Source: Benincasa hispida | Taxonomy: Eukaryota; Streptophyta; Magnoliopsida; Cucurbitales; Cucurbitaceae | Direction of reading: 5' to 3' | Assembly: GCF_009727055.1 (NCBI RefSeq) | Contig: NC_052353.1 | Coordinates: 42,965,580-43,029,579 of the forward strand | DNA length: 64,000 bases | In this document: positions 48,125-58,715 of the stretch, piece by piece | How positions within the stretch are numbered: the stretch's first letter is position 1 | Layout of the letters: each line of letters starts with the position of its first letter | The notes under the pieces: generated by a model | Seen by the model: only the letters and a program-made list of their open reading frames with translations | Told to the model about the DNA's origin: nothing | The model's database searches: none | Made by a program: the position numbers and the translations under genes

Positions 48125-50162
48125 TTTAGAGTAATAATGATCCCGAAGTTGATTTTCTAGAATCCACATTGGTTTGAAAATCAGAATCAATGTATCCTAT
48201 AAGGATCAAATCCTTAGCACCATATACGAGCATATAGTCTCTCATTCTTCGAAGATACTTGAGAATGTTTTTAACGACAGTCCAATGATCATATCCAGGA
48301 TTGGACTGATATCTGCTGATAATTCCAACTGCATAGCATATGTCGGGACGTATACACAACATGACATACATTAAACTCCCAACTACTGATGCATATGGAA
48401 TTCGTTTCATAACCTCAACCTCTTGAGGTGTCTTAGGACATTGTTCCTTAGACAAATGAATTTCATACCTGAAAGGCAATACACCTCTCTTAGAATTTTT
48501 CATTTTATATCTAGACAACATCTTGTCTATATAAAATGCTTGAGATAAAGCTAACGTTCTGTTTTTGCGGTTCCAAACTATTTGGATCTGAAGAACATAT
48601 TGTGCATCACCCAAATCCTTCATTTGGAATTGAGTAGCTAGCCATCTCTTAATGTCAGCTAGAAATTGTACCTCATTTCTAATGAGTAGAATATCATCAA
48701 CATATAGAACCAGAAAAAGCTACAATTTTGTTGACAATCTTCTTGTAAACACAAGGTTCATCAACGTTCTGTTCAAAGCTATCAGAAAAAGCTACAATTT
48801 TGTTGACAATCTTCTTGTAAACACAAGGTTCGTCAGCGTTATGTTAAAAGCCATAAGAATTAATCCCAGTATCAAATCTCATATTCCAGGACCGAGACAC
48901 TTGTTTTAACCTATAAATGGATATTTAAGCGTGCAAACCTTTTGTTCTTGACCCTATTAAATAAACCCTTTTAGTTTAGAGATATAGATACTTTCTTCAA
49001 GATAGCCATTTAGAAAAACTGTCTTGACATCCATTCCCAGATTTCATAATCATAAAAGGCAGCAATGGACAAGATTATTTTAATAGACTTAATCATAGCA
49101 ATCGGAGAGAAGGTTTGGTCATAGTCTACCCCCTCTCTTTGGGTAAACCCTTTTGCCATGAGTCTAGCTTTGCAAGTATGTATCTTACCAGTTTGGTCTC
49201 GTTTTCTCTTATAGATCCATTTGTAACTAATAGGTTTTACCCCTTTTGGTTGATCTATAAGTTTCCAGATTGAATTGAAGTACATTGACTCAATTTCAAG
49301 GTCCATGGCTTTTATCCACTAGTCTTTATCCACATCTTTCATTGCCTGTTTAAAAGTCAATGGATCCTCTAAACCATCATCAGGTATGACGACTTGAGTT
49401 TCTGTTAAACTCATGTAACGATTAGGCTGTTGAGCAACCCTCCTACTACATCGAAGCATTCTCAATTCTTGAGAAGAATGTGAAGTGCCAATTTCATCAA
49501 CAACACTTGTTGAAGGACGAACTTGATCAACAATTCTTGTTGACCTATTTGTACTTTCTCTGGACATTTCACTTAATACTAGCTTATTGCAAGGTTGATG
49601 ATTTTTTATGCGGTCTTCCTCTAGGAATGTTGCTTTTGTCGATACAAATACTTTATCTTCCTGAGCATCATAAAAATAACCACCTTTTGTCTCTTTAGAA
49701 TAGCCTACAAATAGGCATACTTTTGAACGACATTCCAATTTCTTTAGGTTAAGTATCAACACATGTCCTGGACATCCCCAAATTCTAAAGTGACGTAAAC
49801 TACCTTTACGTCATCTCCATAGCAAGTAAGATGTTTCTAAAACATTTTTCGAGGGAACCATGTTCAAAATATACACGACAGTCTCTACTTCATATCCCCT
49901 AAAAGAACTAGGTAACTGAGCATAACTCATCATTGAGCAAACCATGTCCAACAGGGTTCTGTTTCTCCTTTCTAGAACATCATTAAGTTGAGGTGTGCTA
50001 GGTGCTGTGAGTTGAGACTGAATTCCTTATTCTATCAAATAGTCTTGGAATTTTAAGCCCATATACTCACCACCTTGATCTGATCGAAGTGTTTTAATCT
50101 TTTTACCTAATTGGTTCTCAACCTCTGCCTTATATTCCTTGAACTTTTCAAGCGTTTCGAAC
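48125..50162 (-). pseudogene. Copia integrase-RT, 5' part of interrupted pol
   Basis: Minus strand, right to left: integrase core with KTLRSDQGGEY and NDVLERRNRTLLDM (about 50100-49940), VCLFVGYSKETKGGYFYDAQEDKVFVS (49710), the acidic/basic linker to about 49320, RT with YKWIYKRKRDQTGKI and TFSPIAMIKSI (49240-49060), and YVDDILL at 48704-48693. The palm and connection then run through LSKEQCPKTPQEVE and GSLMYVMLCIRPDICYAVG to STSGSLLL at 48130. The RT carries a 72-bp tandem duplication. The frame is broken at several places. It continues at 42000 beyond the nested element. Confidence 0.88.
48712..48855. repeat. 72-bp in-frame tandem duplication within RT
   Basis: 48712-48783 and 48784-48855 are near-identical 72-base units, with about seven differences. 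On the minus strand each encodes a block beginning SFEQNVDEPCVYKK and ending IVNKIVAF, immediately upstream of YVDD. The related Copia element at 24.2 kb has this block once. Confidence 0.92.
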
Positions 50163-51400
50163 TTATGATGCATTCTTTGTCATTTGCACTTTAGCCATCA
50201 TATTATCACGATTATCCCTTATTGAAAGACTATAATTCTTCATCAAAATATTATAGCCTTTCTCTAAGAGTTGTCCCAAACTCAAAATATTGTTCTTCAT
50301 ATCAAGCACATAATGAATGTTAGAGATAAACTCATGCTTCCCACTCTTCAAGTTGATCCAAATCTTACCTTTTTCTTTAACAAGAATTTTTGTGGCATCA
50401 CCAAATATGACATTACCACCAACAGATTCATCAAGTTTCACGAACATTGACTTACATCCACACATGTGATTGCTTCACCGCTATCAAGATACCATGCATT
50501 ATTTTCACATGCTTCTTCACCTTTGCATGCTAGAAGCAAAGATGACTCATCGCTTTATTCATATTTCTCAGCATAATTTTTATTTTCTTCTACTTTATTC
50601 CTACATTCCCAGGAATAATTGCCAAATTTATGACAGTTATAACATTCAACCTATCTTTTATCATACTTTTTTTCATTATTTGATCTTTCTCCATTTAACC
50701 TTGAATAATTTTGTCTTCCACGACCTCTTGATGAATTAGAGTTTGAATTACTCTCATCAAATTTTCTTTGACCATAATTTCTTCAACCTCGATCTCTGAA
50801 ATCAACATGTCCACGATTGTTACCACGTCCTCGACTTTGATTGCCTTTTTCTTGGCTATCTTCTTTATCTCTCAACTGCAACTTTGACTGAAAAAGTTGC
50901 TCAGTTGTTTGTTGTTCTTCTTGAGAAGTTTCTCTTCATGGGCTTGTAAGGAACTCATAAGTTGATCAATGTACATTATACTCAAATCGTTTGATTCTTC
51001 AATAGCTACAACGATGAAATTGAATTTATCCAATGAGCGAAGTATCTTTTCTACCACTTGCTCATCATCTATCGTCTCATCATATCTTTTCATTTCATTT
51101 ACTACTGCTAGCAATCTTAAAATATAATCTGAAACTGATTCAAATTCCTTCATATGTAGTGATTCATAATCACCTCTCAATTTTTGGAGGTGGACCTTTT
51201 TGACTTGATCTACTCCTTTGTATGTGTTCTCCAAAATTTGTCATGTCGGTTGTGCAGTAATTACTCCATAAATCTTCTCAAAATTTGGATCATCGATGAC
51301 TTGATGAATGATGGTGAGAGCCTTTTGGTCTTTCTTTCTTGTATTTTGCAAAGCTTCTCGTTGAGCTTGATTAAAGTCGCATCACTTTCTGATTCATCAT
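50163..51400 (-). pseudogene. Tnt1-like Copia gag-protease
   Basis: The minus strand has UBN2-type gag (51234-50872: [61 protein letters not shown]), an RG-rich linker, and a zinc knuckle CYNCHKFGNYSWEC near 50620 where the His is replaced by Asn. The protease region (50540-50163) has WYLDSGEAIT in place of DSGAS and then MCGCKSMFVKLDESVGGNV and SLGQLLEKGY. Immediately after MAKVQMTKN the frame meets mid-integrase sequence at about 50160, so the GAG-pre-integrase domain is missing. Confidence 0.85.
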
Positions 51401-51424
51401 AACCATTATTGAAAATGTCTCATA

Positions 51425-51797
51425 CATCTTGTGAACTTAAACATTTATATGTGATATACAAGTGGATCATGCCTTAAGTGATAACCTATATAGATCTGTA
51501 GTATAAGGATTAAGGTGGGATACCTGATCTTGGTGACTCTACGGATACGACCCATTTTATAGAGGTTGACAAGTATTGTAAACTACTACAGATGGTAGAT
51601 CCTAACCACTCATGTGGAGACATGCGAGCGGGGATGTCCTATACAAAATGTTTGTATAAGACCTGGACCACGAGAGGACTAGACTCTGCATATAACGCCA
51701 TTGATACTAGAGACTTGCATATCACCTAAACGACCATAGATGACATGACCTCAATCCTGAGTGTTTTGGGAACTCCTGCCTTTGTGGGCGGTCCTTT
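51425..51797 (+). repeat. LTR fragment of the 25.3-kb family inserted near gag
   Basis: Matches 25480-25860 in the plus direction, including 'gtggatcat', 'gtgataacct', 'cggatacgaccc' and 'gggcggtcctttgat'. It interrupts the region upstream of the minus-strand gag. The sequence AAGCTTCTCGT(T/A)GAGCTT occurs left of it at about 51352 and right of it at about 51801. Confidence 0.82.
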
Positions 51798-51928
51798 GAT
51801 AAGCTTCTCGTAGAGCTTTCATATGAATACACTAACTGTTATAATTTTTTTTCATAAGTCGATACACTTGGAAGAGAACCAAATTGTTATTTGTCATTTG
51901 CAAAACAATTATTGTTTTTCAAACTCAA

Positions 51929-51940
51929 GCTCCGATACCA
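51929..51940 (-). other. Primer-binding site, tRNA-Met type (minus)
   Basis: On the minus strand TGGTATCGGAGC follows the end of the 375-bp LTR by three bases. It differs at one position from TGGTATCAGAGC. Confidence 0.82.
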
Positions 51941-51943
51941 CTT

Positions 51944-52318
51944 TGTTGGAAGCGTGTAATGGACACTCACAAATAAATAACCAACAAACGATTATTTGAG
52001 AGGAAACAAAAACACTTCTAATTGAAAGACTCTTCAAACTTGGTTCACACTTTTGATTGAACTCTCTTTGTGTGTTCTTTTCTACACAATTGGATGCTTT
52101 ACAGTACAAAAGAATCCTATTTATAGGATTGTCATTGACAAATTTAAATCTATAACTCTCATCTTAATTAGACATCCATAAAACATTTAAAGCCCTATAT
52201 TTAATTGATTAACGTATCTAACTCTCTCCAACACATGACTTTACTAACTCTCATCAATTAATATGCCTAATTAACCCACATCCTTAAATTCATCTAACTT
52301 ATCTAGTTAAATAAAACA
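51944..52318 (-). mobile_element. 5' LTR (~375 bp) of Tnt1-like Copia half
   Basis: On the minus strand it starts TGTTTTATTTAACTAG at 52318 and ends CCAACA at 51944, next to the primer site. A TATA box TATAAATAGG lies at about 52116-52125 (minus). It is much shorter than, and unrelated to, the 1.6-kb LTR at the other end of the pol region (39902-41515). Confidence 0.78.
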
Positions 52319-52323
52319 TGTTA

Positions 52324-52665
52324 CTTTCAACTGCTTGTATTAATGTCACAGGAATTTATTCAGATACAAAAAACCATTGCTATGGAGGCATTTGCTTTGA
52401 TTTTGCTGCAAGGCACCTGAACTTTTACCTATTTACATGAATTAAAGCATTCACTAAGGATGACTATTGAATCTGTTGTCTGGTGCAATGGTCCTTATGT
52501 GTAAATTGATATGCAGGCAGGGGAAATTGACGGCTATGATGCAATTTTTCTAAGCACACACAAGTTTCTTGGAGGGCCTGGATCACCTGGAATCCTTCTA
52601 ATGAACAAAAGTCTATATAAGTTAAAATAATCTCCTCCACCAACTTGTGGGGTGGCACCGTGAGT
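52324..52665 (+). pseudogene. Class V aminotransferase (PLP enzyme) gene fragment
   Basis: Plus-strand translation from 52324 gives STACINVTGIYSDT then GGICFDFAA, the substrate/PLP-binding region. After a short interval comes GPYV-stop-IDMQAGEIDGYDAIFLS, and then THKFLGGPGSPGILLMNKSLY, which contains the PLP-binding lysine of class V aminotransferases (cysteine desulfurase-like family). It ends with a stop and SPPPTCGGGTV near 52665. About 100 residues out of several hundred are present. Two TAA codons replace sense codons. The LTR at 51944-52318 abuts its left end. It is a captured or truncated host-gene piece. Confidence 0.78.
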
Positions 52666-53248
52666 GAGAGGCTTTGTTTCTTTGTGTTTAGGACCGTGCT
52701 TTAGCAAAGGCAATTAATTTATATTCAAAAGGCAATACACGTGGAGGAAGACTATTGGAGAAGTGAATAAGAACTCAGACCAAGCAACAAAATATACCAA
52801 AAGGGAAAATATCACAGCAAGATAAAATCAATTCACCAAGGTAATGTATCATAATTGATGCTACCATATCCAATTTCCCAATTAAATAACAGAACAATAT
52901 AATGTAAAACACTAACAAAATGTGTTAAATGCTCTAAAAAAAATACTCTCCATGATTTCAACAAATTTTAAAATTAATTATTCTTTTTGGGTACAACGGT
53001 AAAAAAGAACACTTGATAACAAATTGATTCTAAACGACAGACAGAAACCACCAAAGAGATGATCTTTAAGCTAGATTGCTGAAAAACATAAGCTTCGAGC
53101 AAAGGTAGCTCATAAAAAGCTCTCGTAGAAAAGAAATCAAGAATAGACTCTCAACTAATAGAGGAGATCACAGATAGAGCCAATAAAAATCCATACCTCA
53201 TTAATTCATTATATTAATTTATTGTTAATTGTGATAAATAATATAAAC

Positions 53249-53294
<46 letters not shown>

Positions 53295-53819
53295 ATTCCA
53301 TCCATAAATTTTCAAAATTTATTCACGTTGTCTTTTCTTGAATTATATTATAATTTTGTAAAGTGTCCAATAGTTTTGAATTTTTAATTTTTATCTAGTA
53401 GATCTTTGAACTTCAAAAAGTATTTAATATATATTTCAACTTTCAATTTTGTATTTAATAGATTCTTAAATTTTTTATTTTTTGTCCATAGATTCTTGAC
53501 CAATTATACATTTGTTAAAACAATGATTATTTAGATTCAAAATTTAATGTTATATCTAGTAAATTAATTATTTTTAATATTTTTTAATACGTTAGAAATG
53601 CCGAAAATTAGTGCTAATTTATTTTGCAAGTTAATGGCCTTTATTTAGTGCTAAAGTTATTATTATTATTATTTTAATTGAAGTTAATGGCCTTTATTTA
53701 GGGCAGTGGTACATAAATCAGAGATAAAACTTTAAGGGAGATTTTCAAGGTTAGTGATAAAATTTTAAGGTTAATGCATTATGAAATGCACCTGAAATGT
53801 GTATTATTTGTCTTGTATT
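52666..53819. other. No gene recognised; (ATT)n microsatellite
   Basis: AT-rich sequence of unknown origin. An ATT trinucleotide repeat runs from about 53250 to 53291. The phrase 'gttaatggcctttatttag' occurs at about 53632 and 53693. Nothing coding is recognised. Confidence 0.5.
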
Positions 53820-55099
53820 TAGGGCCATTTTTATCACTTTTGATGTGTTTGCTAGTGGTTTTCAAGGAATTATCATGAAAATTAATTAGAAGTCAAAAGA
53901 ACCAAATTGAGGCAAAGTCGAATGAGAAAGTGAAGAAAATAAGAAAAACCTTGAGCAGGGCGGATTAGCGCCAACACTGAAGACCCGAGAACAATATTTT
54001 TTTACATCCAATAGAGCAACGCAGTGCCCATGAAGAGCGTTGTTACGCTAGGTGAGCATCGTTGCACTTCAACAAGGGACTACATGTGAGGGCATAAATC
54101 AGGAGAACACTGCGACATTGGCTTCCAAAAATAAAAAATTTCTCAATTTTGACAAGTTCTTGGACTCTCTAAGTTTTCTTCTTCTATATATTTGGATGAT
54201 CTTCAACACTCAAGACATGGCATTCAGCACGAATTTAGACCTAGAAGAGTGAGCTTTTTCCCTAGAAAAGTTAAAGATTGTGGAGAATTATTTTAGAGAC
54301 CATTGGAGATCCCGAGGTGTTGACTGAGAGGAGATTGGTGAGTTCCATTAAAGGAGAAGCATCATGATAGTGCCCTTTACTTTTTTAACTTAATCCTATA
54401 AAATTTGTATGCAAGTATCTATTTAAGATCCGTGAATGCTTAAACTCTCTTGTTTTAGGGTGTTGATGAAGCTATTAGGAATTTAGGTTAAGTTTAGTCT
54501 TTTCATGGATCCTGTTGAACTTTATGTTTTTCAATGATATTGTGCTTCATTTTTACTGCTTGACCTTCAATGAATGTTAGGTTGAATGTTTTATTGATAA
54601 ATTGAATGTTTAATCAGACCTATCATTGAATCATTATTAAACTCTCATGAACATAGTTAGATTATTAGTGAAAGTTGTTGATGACAATACTTATTATCTT
54701 GCTTCTTAATTTGATTTCAAGAAGTTAGTCATCATTTAAGTTCAATGAGAATAGGTTGTTTTTGTGAGAAAATAATCTTAAATTAAGTTTCTAGACTTAG
54801 GCATATTGTTCATACATGATTCCATGAATTGACTATAGTAGACCTAATGAAGTAGTTAACAGATTCAATACCTTAGAACACTTTTACTCTTGGATTTTCA
54901 AAATTCTTTATTGCTTCTTTATTGCTTATAAAATTTCAAATTCAACTCGATTTTTATTCCTTAGCTAAAATTCACACAATTCTGAGATACTAAACAATAA
55001 CTTTTTAATTGATTTCTAAGGACGATACTCGGCCTCTTGAGTCGTTTTAATTATTATAACTTGATTATATATATTTACCTGCACATGATTCACACATCA
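53820..55099 (+). mobile_element. Probable 5' LTR of second Athila-type element
   Basis: Non-coding block ending near CACACATCA (55099), just upstream of a tRNA-Asp primer site. A TATA-like CTATATATTTGG lies near 54185. The left boundary is not visible. I place it near the change of character around 53820. No matching LTR is present in the window that I can recognise. Confidence 0.5.
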
Positions 55100-55105
55100 A
55101 GTTTT

Positions 55106-55122
55106 TGGCGCTGTTGTCGGGA
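55106..55122 (+). other. Primer-binding site, tRNA-Asp type (degenerate)
   Basis: TGGCGCTGTTGTCGGGA is the same site as at 5952 with one more substitution. It is preceded by the same 'catcaagttt' context, as in the first Athila-type element. Confidence 0.85.
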
Positions 55123-55466
55123 ATAAAAAATAACGATTTGTACGTAATATTTAAAAATCGGAGATATTTTAGACGAAGGCTTATTTTTGTTCTAATCTTG
55201 GCTGGTGTTTTCTCTTGTGCATGACCCGTGACAAGGACATTTCTTTTGTGCCTTTTGACCCTAAGATTGAACGTACTTTGAGGAGAAATCTTAGGGATAA
55301 ACGGAAAGAAGAAGAAGAAGAAGAGATGGCCGAAGAAGCGGAGAAAGCTATTAGGGATTATTTTCAACCACCATTCCCTATAGCTCAACCCAACATATTG
55401 AATGCACCCATAAATACAAACAACTTTGAGTTGAAACTAGGGTTGATTCAAATGGCTAGGGAAAAA

Positions 55467-57375
55467 TGTCACTCTCACTTTTATAGGATTCCTTTAAAGG
55501 TAGAAAGTAGCTCAGTGGGCAAGTCTTGGGAAGGGGTGAGACTAGTTGGTATCAGTGCATAAGATTTGGGGAATAGGGTTCATTAGTGTGAGCATGATGA
55601 CGCTATAATATGTCTAATATGTGATATATTATAGAAAACCATGCCCCAAAGAAGTGGCAGACTTCGTAAGTAACCTCCAAAAGGGACTATGATGCTACCT
55701 CCAAGACGAAGGAAGGAGACCAGAGTGAATCTAGCAGTCCGTAGGTAAGAGCTGAAGTAGAGGAGCAATTCTTAGAGAGATTTTCTCAGTATGTAGCAAA
55801 GGGATTAGAAGCAGGGTCAGTGAACCAAGAAAAATGATTTGGAATCAAACGATTAAAGGCACTAGGTGCCATAACCTTCGAAGGAACTACGAACCCCACC
55901 GACGCTGAGGCTTGGTTTGTCCTAATTGAGAAGTGCTTCAGGGTAATGTGATGCCCTGATGATAGAAAGGTAACTCTCGCTACCTTCTTATTGTAAAAGA
56001 GAGCTGAAGATCGGTGGCGTATGTTATAGAGTAGAAGGAGGTCAGGGGATGAGTTTACGTGGGAGGAGTTTGGGAAAGATTTCTACGAGAAATTCTATCC
56101 CCAGGCGTTTCGCGATGCAAAGCGAAATAAATTATTAGGACTCGTACAAGGCTCCATGTCGGTGGCCGAGTATGAGCAAATGTACACTGAACTTAGTAGA
56201 TACACTGGCAATATAGTCAAGGATGAAGAGGAGAGGTGAAAAAGGTTCGAGAAGGGATTACGACCTAAAATTCGCACACCAGTAACTGCCAGTGTTGATA
56301 TATTGGAATTTTCAAAATTAGTTGAGGCAACAATGCAGGTGGAAGCCAGTCTAGTTGGGAAAACAGAATCGGAGCCCAAGGATCAGAAAGAGGAGAGTTA
56401 GAAGATTACATTAGGGGTTTCGAGTAAAAAATATCTAAGACCTGTTCCGGAAAGCAAAAGATCAAAGTAGAACATTCACAAGACAAGGCACACACTCAAT
56501 ATCCTGGAGAATCCATCGCAAGTGTTAATCGAAAGCCATGGTGCTCCGAATGTAAGCGGTACCACTCAGAGGGATGCTATGGAGGTACTAATGTGTGCTA
56601 TAGCTATGGGGAACCAAGTCACTATAAATGAAACTGCCCTCAGTCTAGACAACAGGATAAGAGGAAAGTGAAGACTTCGAAAGCCTGAAATGGGGATTTA
56701 TCTTTCTAAAGTTAAACTATTTATTTGAATTTGCATTATTATAGGCCAACTGTTATTGTGTATATGTGTTTTATAATGTGGTAATGAAGTACTCAGACTT
56801 TATAAGGATTTATGTTTATTCACTAGTTAATAGATGGGAATGGAGGAAAAGAAAAATCCTTTCTGTGTGTTGTGTGGAAAGAACTACATGGGAAAATGCT
56901 TGTGAGGAACGAACGAGTGTTATGTATGCAAGCAAGGACACATTGGGAAGAAATGCCTATAATTCTTTCGATTTCTGAAACATTGGGAAGCAGCCACTAG
57001 TTCGATTACAAGTCTTCCCTGCCAGAATTGCAATAGAAACCATAAGAGAGACTAGAAAGGAAGAGAAGGCTTGTGCTTAAAATATGAGCAGCCAGGACAT
57101 CATTGCAAGGATTGTCTGACAACTAGTCTAGATAGACCGAAGGAAACTTGGAAAATAGTATTGGTATTAAAGCACCACAAAGTTGTATGGATGTAAATAC
57201 AAGTGTAACTTGTAAAAGTTTGGTAATAAGTGAATAAAAAGAGCTTTCGTAATTAGATCTAATTTTGAGGACGGATTTTTTTTGGGGGGATGGATATGTG
57301 ACATCCTCACCCTTACAAAATTCCTTTAAAGGTAGAAAGGAGCTTGGATGGCAAGTCTTGAGAGGGGGTATGACT
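55467..57375 (+). mobile_element. Nested gag-only element with 79-bp terminal repeats
   Basis: Direct repeats 55467-55545 and 57297-57375 share 'attcctttaaaggtagaaag' and 'ggcaagtcttg'. A primer site TGGTATCAGTGCA lies at 55547, just after the left repeat, and a purine tract (GGGGGGATGGA near 57285) precedes the right one. Inside is only a gypsy-type gag (55845-57120) with TFEGTTNPTDAEAWFVLIEKCF, FYEKFYPQAFRDAKRNKLLGL, and then several zinc-knuckle pairs. No protease, RT or integrase is present. It matches the description of non-autonomous terminal-repeat elements with gag (TR-GAG). Confidence 0.72.
55845..57120 (+). pseudogene. Gypsy-type gag with repeated zinc-knuckle pairs
   Basis: The capsid segment (55860-56350) has stops at the M-stop-CPDD and LL-stop-KRAED positions. 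Three Cys/His clusters follow: CSECKRYHSEGCYGG with CYSYGEPSHYK-stop-NC (56530-56640), CVLCGKNYMGKC with CYVCKQGHIGKKC (56865-56960), and CQNCNRNHKRD with CLKYEQPGHHCKDC (57015-57120). Usual Tekay-like gag has one such pair, so the knuckle region appears amplified, though decay blurs this. Confidence 0.65.
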
Positions 57376-57608
57376 AAAATGCTTTTAGAGGATGCCCTAC
57401 TGAAGAACCTCAGAAGTATCTTAGATCGTTTTTTGAAATATGTAGAACAATTAAGATTAACGAAATTACTAATGATTATAAATTTGCTCAAACTCTTTAA
57501 AACAAATATTCTTTTGTAGCTTCTCCACGTGCTTTATTAAATCTGTAACTTAAGACAACTTTGGGTAGATCTATGTAGGGGTCAGGGGGCATGTGCCCCT
57601 ACCACCAA

Positions 57609-57632
57609 CCCCCCCCCCCCCCCCCCCCCCCC
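57609..57632. repeat. C24 homopolymer
   Basis: A run of 24 C's preceded by the palindrome GGGGCATGTGCCCC (about 57585-57598). Its exact length is uncertain, as with any homopolymer in an assembly. Confidence 0.9.
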
Positions 57633-58380
57633 AAAAAAATGTATTTTTAATATAGATTTTAAGTAGTATATTAAAAATATATATAAAAACTCATTATTCT
57701 TTCAAAAGCACACATTTATCGTACAGGCTTAATCACAAATTAAAAAATTGTTATGGGAAACTCAATTGGGTCTTAAATAATTTTCTAAATAAGGATATTT
57801 GGTGAAAAACTAGGGGTCGGCTACCCAACATTCAACTAACCAAATTCAATGTCAACAATTTGGGGACAACCTTGAGTCGTACTAAAGTCAGATGTCGAAG
57901 CCTGTCACAAAAGATAGGCAGGTTAACTCCGCTTAAGTGCTAGAGGATGAAGACTATGGAATTGATTAGAGACAATGACGATCAAATCAACACTCCTCAT
58001 TAGGATTGTCAAATTGAAAATTTCCAAAATTGACAAGAAAAGCCAAGCTCGAGAATCTATACCCCTCAAGATAGGACATGCATGATACTAATACTTGCGC
58101 TCAACACTGCTTAGTTACGGTGGACACGTGCTAGAAACCTAGCTAAATCTTTAAAAAGATGGTGTTGTTAAATGTTTCAGGCATGGCCAGAGATCCGTTA
58201 ATGATTTTTGAGGAGTAAGGTTTGATATGGTTATACCAGAGTGATAAGTTGGTATGCCATATAATGAAAAAGTTTGAACAAAAGTGCAACAAAGGTTAAA
58301 GCAATACTCCTAAGTTTGCATCAACACACATGACTACTAAGTAGCCCATCCTCAAAACCAAACTTAGGAGTGAGGGCTAG
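57633..58380. other. No gene recognised; probable gypsy 3' region
   Basis: AT-rich sequence without recognisable domains. The last part ('aaacttaggagtgagggctag') is a purine-rich stretch directly before an LTR-like start at 58381, so it may be the 3' untranslated end of the Athila-type element. Confidence 0.35.
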
Positions 58381-58610
58381 TGTTGAGGAGTGAATTTTGG
58401 CCTATCAGAATAAAGCTAAAAATCAAGGTAATATAAGATAAATCAAGATAATATGAGATAATAAAAAATAAGATAAAATAAAATAGTATAAAATTTTATC
58501 TTTCTTAGGATTAGAAAAATCTCATATCCTAATCGTAGTACATTTAAGATAAAATCCTAGATCAAGTCCTCTATAAATACACCATAATGGCTCCATCAAA
58601 GGTAACTTAA
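58381..58610 (+). mobile_element. Truncated LTR with TATA box
   Basis: Starts TGTTGAGGAGTGAATTTTGG after a purine-rich tract and holds a TATA box CTATAAATACAC at about 58569. It ends near 58610, where sequence homologous to the 3' flank of the transporter at 16.5 kb begins. Confidence 0.5.
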
Positions 58611-58715
58611 AACTTTTAACTTCTTCACTGATACAAAATTACAAATATTAGAAAAAAACTGTAAATTTGGTATTTGAGAAAATCATTAAAAAAAAAAAAA
58701 AAAAGACCTTAATTT

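Larger units (their letters stand above)
55215..57590 (+). pseudogene. Athila-type gag, split by an insertion
   Basis: The first part begins with FVPFDPKIERTLRRNLRDKR, has a run of Glu codons, then IRDYFQPPFPI and NNFELKLGLIQMAREKC, ending at 55466-55470. It resumes near 57377 with a K-C pair of codons, and in one frame CPTEEPQKYLRSFFEICRTI then ASPRALLNL (to about 57540), the continuation of the same gag core. The 1.9 kb between is a separate element. Stops exist in the second part. Confidence 0.8.
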
